A stretch of 64,000 nt of DNA from Apodospora peruviana. Lineage: Eukaryota; Ascomycota; Sordariomycetes; Sordariales; Lasiosphaeriaceae. The translations under genes were made by a program, and so were the position numbers. The notes under the pieces are model-generated. The model searched no databases. It saw only the letters and a list, made by a program, of their open reading frames with translations, and was not told where the DNA came from. Location: NCBI GenBank assembly GCA_033439685.1, contig JAUEDM010000008.1, positions 1,488,001 through 1,552,000 on the forward strand. Direction: 5' to 3'. This document shows, one piece after another, positions 55,405 through 64,000 of this stretch; the first letter of the stretch is position 1; each line of letters starts with the position of its first letter.

Positions 55405-56071
55405 GTCAGCTCCATGGGTAGCTCTCATGGTTGTTTGCCAGTGCGCATTCGCTACCTGGGTGGTGGAAAACTCTCATGGTTTACCGTTCTACAAAGAGTT
55501 TAATTTCGTCATCGGTAGGGTAGCATTTACTGGTATGACGACTGCAGATAGTTACCAATGGTGGTTCAGCTGGATCGAAGTCGGAAGAGGTAGGTAGTAT
55601 CACCTAGTGCACAGCCTCAACTCCAGACTCGAACTGCCAAATTATGAACACATCATTTCAGCTGGGATTAAAATAGCAGTGCCAGCCACTCACTTGAGTG
55701 AACGACTGTCCCACCACTTCAGCGTGCAAAATTAACCTAATTCGCCAGCTGGTTTTAATTACCGTTTACCCCTTGTTGTAACCGATCCTTCTGTTGACCT
55801 TTACATTCGGCCGCGGCCTGAAATTCATCCGGTATTACATTTCGATCTTAAGATAATAATAATAATATATGTCAACTCTAGTCCAGTATTTCAAACGCTC
55901 ACCTACAATGGTACGTATAAAACAGGAACCCAACGCAATGATCAACCTTCTTTGTCTTTCCCGGCGACCCGACGTATTGTCTCTCTGCAAACAACCGCCA
56001 ACTCCAAACCAACCAGTCATAAATACCACTCATTACCAACATACCACCTCTGGTACCTCACGTAATTCATC
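55405..56071. other. Spacer before a small secreted-protein gene
   Basis: AT-rich, with AATAATAATAAT near 55856-55867. No gene seen. Confidence 0.5.
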
Positions 56072-56407
56072 ATGAAGATCACCTACCTCACCCTGTTGGC
56101 AGCCGCATCCCTTGCCAACCTCACCCTCGCCTGGCGCGTCGGCCTGTGGCCATACCAGGGCGTCGGCCACGATCAGCAGTACAGCGGGACCATCGGCGCG
56201 GGCAAATGCCACACGGTCGACGCCATCAAACTCGGCCAGATCACCTTTGACCCCAGGACCGACTTCTGGGCCGACATGCACGAAGTTATCGTCTACGCGG
56301 ACAAGAGCTGCGATCCGGATTTCAAGATCACCAGTATCCGGGGCATCGCGCTGACGGGACGGCCTGTGAACCCGCCGAAGACGGCCAAGAGTTTTCTGGT
56401 TCAGTGA
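56072..56407 (+). CDS. Small secreted protein, hypothetical
   Basis: Intronless, 111 residues. A signal peptide is clear (MKITYLTLLAAASLANLTLA, cleavage probably before WRVGLW). The mature protein of about 91 residues has two cysteines (GKCHTVDA and SCDPDF), which can form one disulfide, and little low-complexity sequence. It has no motif I recognise. The size, signal and low cysteine number fit secreted fungal proteins of unknown role, effector candidates among them. Confidence 0.82.
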   Translation: MKITYLTLLAAASLANLTLAWRVGLWPYQGVGHDQQYSGTIGAGKCHTVDAIKLGQITFDPRTDFWADMHEVIVYADKSCDPDFKITSIRGIALTGRPVNPPKTAKSFLVQ

Positions 56408-56743
56408 AAATTGTTGTCTTGTGAGTTGGGGTATTCAAGAGGACATTCAGAAGCGAGGAACTGAAGTGGATGATGTGATGAGTGTACTATCTAGGAGTCA
56501 AGAGTTTTGAGGCGCGCTATTATATCTGCCACATTGCAGCGTTTTAGGGTTATCACCAGGGATACCAAAGGGCTGCCAACATATGAGGGATAATGGCCAT
56601 GCAAGGATCAGGACCGGAAGGTGAAGACTCAGCTCACATAGGTTTATCAAGTTCAGGGGATTTGGAAGCATAAGCAGTATTTGTGTCAGTTATCTAGTCC
56701 ATTCTTAACAGTATTCATCCCCCAAGTAGCACCAATGATGTCT
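56408..56743. other. Spacer
   Basis: About 0.34 kb of 3' flank, no gene. Confidence 0.5.
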
Positions 56744-57530
56744 TTACTTCTTCATCCAATGTGCATTTTTCAGCGCCTCCGCCTGCACCGCAAATCCTGG
56801 CTCCGTCAACCTCAGCAACTCGCTTCCGAACTCCTCAAATGACCACCTCAACTTCCATCTCCTCTGTACGCCCAAGGGCTCCCCATTCCTCCTCTTCGAT
56901 AGCCTCAGTCCCAAACGTCGCAATCTTCCACTGGGCCTTCCATCTCTTTACTTCCTTGACAGCGGCCTCTCGCCCTGGGTTGACTCCCTTAGCGACGAGA
57001 TAAAACGAATTTTTCATTCTATGTCCTTTCAAGGGCTTGAAGAGCTCAACACTATCCGAGAAGAGACTGAAGCTGTAGATCAAACGGGCGGATGACCATA
57101 TGTCGGCTTTGTGAAGGAGCACGACCCATGTTTCTTCCCGGACGGATACGTTGAAGCGCGAGAACCAGCTGGGAGGCGAGAAGTCGGACGGCTTCGTGTT
57201 CTGCGCGGCCTAGTGTGGCGGTTAGTTAGACTGCTTTCTCATGGGTCAAGGACGTGTAGCTCGCTGAGACTGAGAGGACCTACGCTCTCCACGCTCGTGC
57301 GTCCGCAAAACCTGACCATCACAGAAGACAAGGTCGAACTTCCGCCCAAATTACGGTCTGTCAGACGAGAACAAGGCGGCATCGGGATGCGAAGTTGGAA
57401 TATCACACAACGGGACATCCATTTCCTCGGTAGAGGGCTCCAACTAGCTAAGTCGGCTCCATGGGTAACTGCACAGGAGAAATCTGGTCTGAACCTGAGA
57501 CTACGTCGGATGCAAAAAAAGTTTTGGTGG
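56744..57530 (-). pseudogene. Decayed FtsJ-like methyltransferase
   Basis: Several minus-strand frames together give the pattern of fungal FtsJ (RrmJ)-like methyltransferase domains. FDLVFCDGQVLRTHER (about 57290-57345) comes first, followed by PSWFSRFNV and WVVLLHKADIWSSARLIYSFS. LFKPLKGHRMKNSFYLVAKGV follows, then the C-terminal EEFGSELLRL and VQAEALKNAHW. The reading is broken: a TAA at 57351-57353 lies just before FGRKFDL, a frameshift occurs near 56836-56840 (one extra T-like base), and no open path joins DLVFCDGQ to the PSWFSRF block without assuming an intron. The gene is therefore most likely dead. An active relative would bind S-adenosylmethionine and methylate RNA. Confidence 0.6.
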
Positions 57531-57660
57531 ATTCGTGGATGATCCTCACGGCCAGTAACCGTTTGAGATCCTAGAAGCCATATGGTAGGTGTCAGTGACT
57601 TTAGCATCACGTAACAAATAAAGGCAACCGACCTGAATGCCTTCTTTCCACCTCTCATGC

Positions 57661-57726
57661 CTCCAATAATTGCCAAATCAACACATATATGACCTCCAAT
57701 AATTGCCAAACCAACACATATATGAT
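57661..57726. repeat. Tandem duplication, two copies of 33 bp
   Basis: Units 57661-57693 and 57694-57726 differ at two bases. Thirty-three is a multiple of three, so the decayed gene on the minus strand reads it as an in-frame repeat of 11 residues (YVLVWQLLEVI-like). Confidence 0.9.
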
Positions 57727-58380
57727 TCTTCCAAGCCGGCCATCGTAACCCTTCTTGTCAGATGCAAGTGCCTCCTCGTAACTCTCTAACCTTATCCTCC
57801 CAAATGTCTTCCGCGCCCAACAATGGAAGTACTCCCAGCGGTGTGTGCCATTCTCGTTCATACGTCCCATGCGCTTTAGCACTGTGGTCAGCACCTGGTA
57901 TGCCTTCCTAATCGACCGCTCTGAGATGGCAACATGTGGTTTCATCAGGTGGAGGAATTCCTCTTCCGCCTTCAACCAGGCCTGCCGATCATTCGCAATC
58001 TCGAGTAGCTTCAGCCATGATGAATTGAACGGCATCTTCTGTCCCACGTCTTGCAGGATGACTCTCTCGGTCTTGGTCAGCTCCGTAGTGTGCGTGTCTT
58101 CTTCCTCCGATGCCCAATCAAGGTCCTCCTCGACTATGACCTTCTGTCGCTTTACTTCTAATCCCTGAGTCTGAGTCTGAATTCCTCTCCCGCTTCTGGC
58201 GTTCTGCCTTGATGCTTCTCAGCCTGTCAGTGACATCCGCAAGCCGGCTACCGTATGTGATGTCTCTGTCTTCAAAGTCCATTCTCCATCTTCTGATATT
58301 GTGGTTCTCAAGTGTGTACTTGGCCACGAGATGCTGGATATATGCTTGCAGTCGTTCCTGGTCGATACTTCTATATTCCC

Positions 58381-58409
58381 ATACCCGCATGGTCCACATA
58401 CCCGCATGG
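58381..58409. repeat. 17-bp tandem duplication breaking a reading frame
   Basis: ATACCCGCATGGTCCAC followed by ATACCCGCATGG. Removing one 17-base unit joins the two open frames of the minus-strand pseudogene. Confidence 0.85.
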
Positions 58410-58713
58410 CGTACTGGATATCGACTCGTGTCTGGTCAATATGCCGCAGTTGTTCACTTCGTGCTTCCTTTTCCTTGGGCAAGTCTTCTTCTGAGAGTGT
58501 ATTGAGTTCCGTCTCGGGAATGTCTGGCATCGGCTCCACGACTGGGCAAGGTGGCTTTGCCTGGGCCCGCTCAGCGAGAAGGTTTTGGAGCATCTTGATA
58601 TTTATAGCAACTGGCCTGGATGCAGTTACTGTGCTTGTCTCAGTCTGGCCTGAGCCGGCTGCCTGGCTTGGCGTAGTGCCTTCCGGTTGCTGTGATAGAC
58701 GCTTTCCAGCCAT

Positions 58714-59882
58714 CCCATGGAGTTCCTTCAATTAATATGGGTGCCCTTGTAGTCGCCGAAGCGATTGCTTGATCTGTCCCCGTCTGCCAGCCAATCGCAC
58801 AGCTGCGCAAAAAGTTCTCCGTGTGGTGACAGAAGCTCCTCACCACGAACATATATGTTGTGGTTCGTGCGGCTGAGTATTTCCGTGATCATGGATGCGT
58901 CTGTGGTAGGCTTCGTTGCTTTTCGTTGTTTGGTGACTGAAATTCTTTCCCCAAAAATGCGGAACCAGGATGGTTATATAGCTGTAGAAGCCCGATTCAT
59001 CCGATGTTGCCAAAGCTTTACGTGCGGGTCTTCCCTCATAAGCGCCCACCTCGATGTTTGTCTCGAGAATCACTCTAACCTCACTATGCTCTGACACTTT
59101 TCTTGGCGGGTTGAGTTCCTCTGGCATGACACGTTGTTCCTCATACTTGTAGTCATGGTCTGGACGCCTTCTCCAGTAGGTTTGCTCTCCGTTCCCAGGT
59201 GCTGTCTTGATTCCGGCATCCTTTCCGCTTGGCTAAGGCCTCTCGACACCAAAACAACCTGCGATAGCTGTCAGTAGCAGGCGAAACACCGCCGTTCATC
59301 GCCAAGACCATACCACCGAATTTCGTAGCATCAATCTTGTCTTCGGACGAAATGTCCTAGATGGGATGGTAATTAGGTGATTCTTTAGGATCGAGGCTTC
59401 TTCAATCACTTGCGTCGCGACGAATTTACTTGCTCAGCTCAGGTTTATGTTGTGTTCAAGCCACCTATGCAAGGCGCCACGCTAGGGGGGTAATAATGGG
59501 TGTGATGGTTTCAGTCATACGTTGTCCGGCCTCTCGGATCTATTCTTTACTACTTTGGCCGTGACTTGGACTTGCATATCATGAATGCAAGCCCCACGAA
59601 TAGTGTGCTGCATTGCAGGCATCTTCATTGTCCAGACCGCTTCAGGGTCGTTGCAGCAGCCCACCACCACCCACACACCCCTATCAGACAAGCATCGTCT
59701 CCCGAAACAACCAGCAACCCTCCATTTTCTCGCACTCTTTCCCTCCCCCTCTCTCACTCCGTTCTTGATCAAAGATTGCTGATCCACACCCTTCACTCGT
59801 CACATTCTCCTTGATAGACGAAACTTACGGTCAACATAGATACGCTCAAAGAGAAATAACAAATCCCGTGAATCCGCGAACA
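58714..59882. other. Spacer with further broken frames
   Basis: Minus-strand frames at 58840-59127 (starting MPEELNPPRKVSEHSEV) and 59070-59252 have some protein-like composition and may belong to another decayed gene. From 59500 the DNA is the CT-rich promoter of the methyltransferase gene. Confidence 0.35.
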
Positions 59883-60575
59883 ATGGCCGCGACAAGCGAA
59901 CAACCCCTCCCGGCACCGCTCTCAGCCGAAGCTCTCTTCGATGCGGTCGGCCCAGCCTACGAAGTCGCATTCGAGGAGCAGACCGACCAGGACGCCTCGG
60001 TAGACTGGCTCATCTCCGAGCTGGCCGCCAAATCCATCCGTCCAGCAAAAACCGTCGACATCGGCTGCGGCACCGGCCGGCCGGTATGCTCCAAGCTCGC
60101 CGACGCTGGCCACGATGTGCTAGGCATCGACTTGTCCGGCGCCATGATCACCAGCGCGAAGGAGCGCGTCCCCAACGCTTCCTTCGAAAAGCTCGACATC
60201 CGCGACTTCAACCCGCCCGCAGACTCGTACGACGTCGCCACGGCGTACTTTAGTCTGATCGCGGGCGTCACGCAGGACGAGATCCGCGGGTTCATGGCCA
60301 AGATCTTTGGGTTCGTCAAGCCGGGTGGTCTGTTGGTCTGGGGCACTGTGCCGCTGCCGGTGGAGAGCGAGCAGATTGCGTGGATGGGCAAGCCGATCAC
60401 GGTGTCGAGTCTGGCGCCCGAGGGGGCGGTGGACGCCGTCAAGAAGGCCGGGTGGGAGGTGGTCAAGGAGGTGCAGGGGGTCTTTAAGCCCAAGGGGGCG
60501 GAGGCGGGAATTTGCAAGCAGGAAGATGTGTGGGAGGAGACGCATTTGTATATCTATGCGCGGAAGCCGGAGTGA
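59883..60575 (+). CDS. SAM-dependent class I methyltransferase
   Basis: Single exon, 230 residues from ATG 59883 (the frame is open from 59811 without an earlier ATG). Motif I is VDIGCGTGRPVCSKL. LGIDLSGAMI supplies the acidic residue that binds the ribose. KLDIRDFNPPADSYDVATAYFSLIAGV holds motifs II and III, and FVKPGGLLVWGT is the post-motif. The FDAVGPAYEVAFEE start is common in this family. These enzymes methylate small molecules or proteins. No clustered biosynthetic gene identifies the substrate; a GT1 glycosyltransferase 2.2 kb downstream on the same strand could be a partner but this is speculative. Confidence 0.88.
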   Translation: MAATSEQPLPAPLSAEALFDAVGPAYEVAFEEQTDQDASVDWLISELAAKSIRPAKTVDIGCGTGRPVCSKLADAGHDVLGIDLSGAMITSAKERVPNASFEKLDIRDFNPPADSYDVATAYFSLIAGVTQDEIRGFMAKIFGFVKPGGLLVWGTVPLPVESEQIAWMGKPITVSSLAPEGAVDAVKKAGWEVVKEVQGVFKPKGAEAGICKQEDVWEETHLYIYARKPE

Positions 60576-62747
60576 TGATCATTTTCCGGTGTCATTAGGG
60601 ATAGTAGCGGGGTGATCATATGGTCGTGATGTGGGTAGTTCAAGTTGGGAGAAACTCAAGGGTCTACTTCAGACGGGGGTAGATGTTTGAGAAGTATTAA
60701 GATCAAGGTGTTAGCGTTTCGTCGGTTTACTTCAGAATATGATTGCTTCCATAGGTTGGTTACTTTTAACTCTCTCATCGATACTAATTCCTCGTAGAGA
60801 GTTGGGTTAATAATGGCCAGGATTCGGGAAGAATTCATGTCACTCTCAGAGGCGAACACCGCGGCAATAGCTAGGAGGTATTGCGATATCGAACCAAAAC
60901 AAATGACCGATTCCGTTATCACTTGTCATCCTTGGACGACTGCTTATATACATGTTAAAGAGACCGTCAGTGATATAGTGGAACTTAAAAGAACTGGATA
61001 TGCCCGCCAGCTGTCATCATTTGGCTCCAAGGTTACTCGGCCGGTTATGGGCTCCAAAGGAATGTTGACTGCAGGACTGGCGCCCAGTCTTATAAACAAG
61101 CAGCCGAATCCTGATTCAATATCGATGCAAGCTAAAAGATTACCGGGTTTGTGTCGGGTCGCTTAGAGAGCAATATGGTTGAATAGGCAAAAACGTAAAG
61201 CCCAGTTGACCAGCTTTCCATAGGCCGGGGTCGACCACCCGAGCGCTTGGTACTATAGGGTTAAAATTGATTACTAGCAGAGTATAAGCTGCTGCTGACA
61301 GATATTGTCTTGGAACTGAATGAACTTATGAGACTTTGGTTCTCTCCCAAATAAGCCGGTGTGGTGCTCGGAAAGACATTCTCCGTGCTTATGATACCTT
61401 GTATTTTGGCTCATAGACATTGAAAACCTCGGATGTGGGACTGGTCTCTACTCTGAGATTTTGCCAAGTATTTATTGTTTTTTATTCTTCGTTGGTGCCT
61501 TAAAAACGTGATAAGTCGTTGCAATATGATGTGGGATGCAGTCAACATCTTTCTCAATATAACATTGTTGGCCAACGAGAGACTCTCCTCAATTGCATTC
61601 GCCAATAAACACCATCGGTATATAGGTAGATACGGAACTTCCTTCAACATTGCCGAAGGGTGCTCGTGTTTCAAGCTACAATATGGCAGTTGTGTTCGCT
61701 AACGCTTGTGCCTTCGTGAGTGAGGGATCACCAAGGCCAGAGGTTGATATTGCCTTCATTTACTGCCATGTCTTGGATTGAACTTGGCACCTCTATATCA
61801 CTCGTTTGTGGAAAGATCTGACGCCTGTTATCGGGGCTCTTCCAGTGCTCGGTTTACTTCAAGTCTACGGGTCCCATAGGCAACAAATGTCGACACCATA
61901 ACTGCAAAGGCGTAGACCTCATCATGTTAATTACCTGCCTATGCCCTGAATACGGCCATGAACCAAGCTAATTACCTCCAACTCTGAATGACTACAAAGC
62001 TTCGTCCTCCGGGACGTACCGACATCCGAAATCGTGCTTCCTTGTTGATTTCTCCCAGAAATGCATACCTACTGGAATCATTATGTGCCTCATAATGGTA
62101 GTGGGCAATCACCCGAAGGCGCGTCAGTTTTATCGGTTGGTTAATTCAAGCGCACCCCTCCCTCGCCTGGCATCGCACAACGGACAGTGTGGTTCACCCG
62201 CACACAATAAATGCACCATGATCGACTTGCATATCGTATCCATAGCACCCCGTCGGGGTAATTGCCAAGCGTTGTGCTATTCCAGACTATTATTGGAATA
62301 CACTGTGTGCACTGTAATAAGTGTATATAAGTAATCGCTGGGCATTTCACTTTGTTGGTGGAATAAGGACATACAATGCCATCAATATCACCAGATAGTA
62401 TCGTCCAACCGACCTCAGGGCATGGGTCACCCCTGCAGAGTAGCAGTACCACTTGACCCCAACGTGGTCGAGGATATGTCTGGATAATCATGGCCGCTGT
62501 GGTTTACGCTACGGTCCCGAGAGGTCGGCCAGCACCCCGTGGACCTGCTGTGCTACCCCCGATGAGGGAGAACGAGACATGAATGGATGGATGGTATAAA
62601 GAGAATGCCAGCACGATCTTGCCACCTCCTTGGGTTCTGCCCCTGGAAGATCCCCACTTCAGGATCAACCTGCCATCCATAATTCGTCCTGTCCACCTGT
62701 TACTCGCAAGTATATAACTCACGATACGTGCCTGCTCCCGTATCAAG
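60576..62747. other. Long AT-rich spacer, one doubtful ORF
   Basis: 2.2 kb. A frame at 60813-61166 (117 codons, MARIREEFMSLSEAN) is the only one of note. It has mixed composition and no known motif, so it is not called as a gene. Confidence 0.4.
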
Positions 62748-64000
62748 ATGTCGGCGCCTAACAATGGTCCGCCACATGAGAATGGGACAAATCAACCAAA
62801 CGGTAACCACCATGCCACCGGGCCTCCGGCAAAGTTTCTACCGAAGGACAGCAGCAAGCCCCTGATCCTCATCCTGTGCACGTCCAGCACCGCGCCGGGC
62901 CATGTACTTCCCCTCTGCGAGGTCGCCAAGCACCTTGTCTCCAACGCCTACGATGTGACCTTCGTCGGCGGCGTGCAACACCAGCGCCTCATCGAGTCCA
63001 GCGGATCATCCTTCTTCCCGGTTCATGAATCTCTCACCCTTCAGAAAGGGCCGTATCGAAAATGGGGCATGGAGCGCCAGAAGTTCCCGGAAGGGTTGCC
63101 ACGGATGCGACAGGACTTCAAGACCTTCTTCATCGGCCAGATCCCAGGTCAGTTCGAGTCGACCAAGAGCGCACTCCTTGCCCTGCGAGAACGAGGCGGG
63201 CCAGACCGCGAGATCCTCATCATCAACGAAACCATGTGGTTTGGCTATCTGCCCTTCAAGTTCGGCGCTCCGGCACTGCCCGGGTTCGAGCAGACCAAGA
63301 TGCCCAAGACGCTGGGCATCAACGTCACGCCCGTCATGCTCGACAGCGTCGACACACCCGTCATGCCGCTCGGCCTGCTGCCCGAGCCGACCAGTGAAGC
63401 GGTCAAGCAACGCGACGCCGCGATGCGCGACCTCTTCTACAAGTACGTGGTCAACGAGTCGTACGAAGGCTTCCGCGAGAACCTGCGCGCGTGCGGCGCC
63501 ACCGACGTCCCCGACGACTGGATGATCAACATCAGCATGACGGCGCACGACACCACGCTGCAGATGTGCGACCCCGTGCTCGAGTACCCGCGCTCCGACA
63601 TGCCGGCGCACATCAAGTTCGCCGGCAGCCTCCCGCGCCGGCCGATTCGGCCGGACTTTGTCTTCCCGAACTGGTGGCAGCAAGACGTTCTCGACAACGC
63701 GGCGTTGGACGACTCCGACGCCGCCAAGAAGCGGATCGTCGTCATCTCGCAGGGCACGCTCGCGCTCGACTACAGCATGCTGCTGGCGCCTACCGTCGAG
63801 GGTGTTTCCAACTTGACAACGGGGGGAGGACGGCACAACATCTTGCTGGTGGTCCTGCTGGGCAAGCAGGGCGCCCAGCCGCCGCCGGGCGTCATCCCGG
63901 ACGACGACAGCAACAGCGCCAAAAACATCAGAGTGGTGGATTTTATTCCGTATGATGCCATCCTCGAGTATGCCGACGTCATGATCTTCAACGGCGGCTA
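62748..64000 (+). CDS. GT1-type UDP-glycosyltransferase, 3' end outside window
   Basis: Open frame from ATG 62748 to the window edge, 417 codons so far, no intron needed. After a polar 40-residue head comes LILILCTSSTAPGHVLPLCEVAKHL, the N-terminal pattern of GT1 enzymes with the His of GHV/GH that serves as base. VTFVGGVQHQRLIE and VISQGTLALDYSMLL follow; the latter is the start of the sugar-nucleotide domain (VVSQGT). The frame runs to NIRVVDFIPYDAILEYADVMIFNGGY at the edge, where the family has its donor-binding NGG motif. It likely transfers a sugar from UDP to a lipid, sterol or small-molecule acceptor. The last part of the donor-binding domain is missing because the window ends. Confidence 0.9.
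   Translation, partial: MSAPNNGPPHENGTNQPNGNHHATGPPAKFLPKDSSKPLILILCTSSTAPGHVLPLCEVAKHLVSNAYDVTFVGGVQHQRLIESSGSSFFPVHESLTLQKGPYRKWGMERQKFPEGLPRMRQDFKTFFIGQIPGQFESTKSALLALRERGGPDREILIINETMWFGYLPFKFGAPALPGFEQTKMPKTLGINVTPVMLDSVDTPVMPLGLLPEPTSEAVKQRDAAMRDLFYKYVVNESYEGFRENLRACGATDVPDDWMINISMTAHDTTLQMCDPVLEYPRSDMPAHIKFAGSLPRRPIRPDFVFPNWWQQDVLDNAALDDSDAAKKRIVVISQGTLALDYSMLLAPTVEGVSNLTTGGGRHNILLVVLLGKQGAQPPPGVIPDDDSNSAKNIRVVDFIPYDAILEYADVMIFNGG

Larger units (their letters stand above)
57655..58713 (-). pseudogene. Frameshifted gene of unknown function
   Basis: On the minus strand ATG 58713 (MAGKRLSQQPEG) opens a frame that changes twice. The first break is at a 17-bp tandem duplication (plus strand 58381-58397 repeated from 58398), after IQYAMR. 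The frame then continues as VWEYRSIDQERLQAYIQHLV. The second break is near 58170-58180, after DSDSGIRSK. The code then goes on as VKRQKVIVEEDLDW and runs to KMPFNSSWLKLLEIAN and the stop at 57655. The coding quality across all three frames is good, so this was a protein of about 350 residues, helical and charged. I do not recognise it. The 3' end carries a 33-bp tandem duplication. Confidence 0.55.

Noticed and set aside
63006..63836. 276-codon minus-strand frame opposite the glycosyltransferase
   Set aside because: The plus-strand frame has GT1 motifs from start to edge; the minus frame has none.
1..64000. CRISPR arrays, bacterial operons, integrated virus or intact transposon
   Set aside because: No regularly spaced repeats, no transposase, reverse transcriptase or viral-type proteins were found on either strand.

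Overview
This window is nuclear DNA from a filamentous ascomycete (Pezizomycotina, most likely a Sordariomycete). The evidence is as follows. Genes carry short introns of about 48-145 nt with GT..AG borders and CTAAC/CTGAC/CTAAT-like branch sites. There is one promoter per gene and long AT-richer spacers. Two intron-containing eukaryotic tRNA-His genes are present. The protein families are typical of moulds: a Zn2Cys6 regulator, an OPT transporter, a Dal5-type permease, an Adp1-like ABC transporter, a NmrA-like reductase and small secreted cysteine-containing proteins. Nothing bacterial, viral or CRISPR-like was seen. Exon borders were set by reading phase, splice consensus and family motifs; no transcript data were available.

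Layout. 0-6 kb: mitochondrial beta-carbonic anhydrase, an unknown polytopic membrane protein and a GPI-type fasciclin protein. 6-15 kb: a Nudix hydrolase, a nucleoside-phosphorylase-like protein, a small membrane protein, a single-pass PY-motif membrane protein whose first exon is only the ATG, and DPH2 (diphthamide synthesis). 15-27 kb: a monocarboxylate-type MFS transporter, an unknown helical protein, two tRNA-His genes, a NmrA-like reductase, two MDR dehydrogenases, a GRF zinc-finger gene with an in-frame stop, and a small secreted cysteine-rich protein. 27-34 kb: long spacers around an Adp1-like ABCG transporter.

34-49 kb holds the most coherent group: a DapA-family lyase/aldolase, a dihydropyrimidinase/hydantoinase-type amidohydrolase divergent from a Zn2Cys6 regulator, a TauD-type 2-oxoglutarate dioxygenase divergent from a Dal5-type permease, and an OPT oligopeptide transporter. 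GATA-type (HGATAR) sites occur in the spacers I read. Together they look like an uptake and breakdown route for a nitrogen- and possibly sulfur-containing compound. This is an inference from family functions and proximity.

49-64 kb: a DHA1-type MFS transporter, a SET-domain methyltransferase, a small secreted protein, a stretch of decayed genes (an FtsJ-like methyltransferase relic and a second frameshifted gene with small tandem duplications), a small SAM-dependent methyltransferase, and a GT1 glycosyltransferase that runs off the window end.
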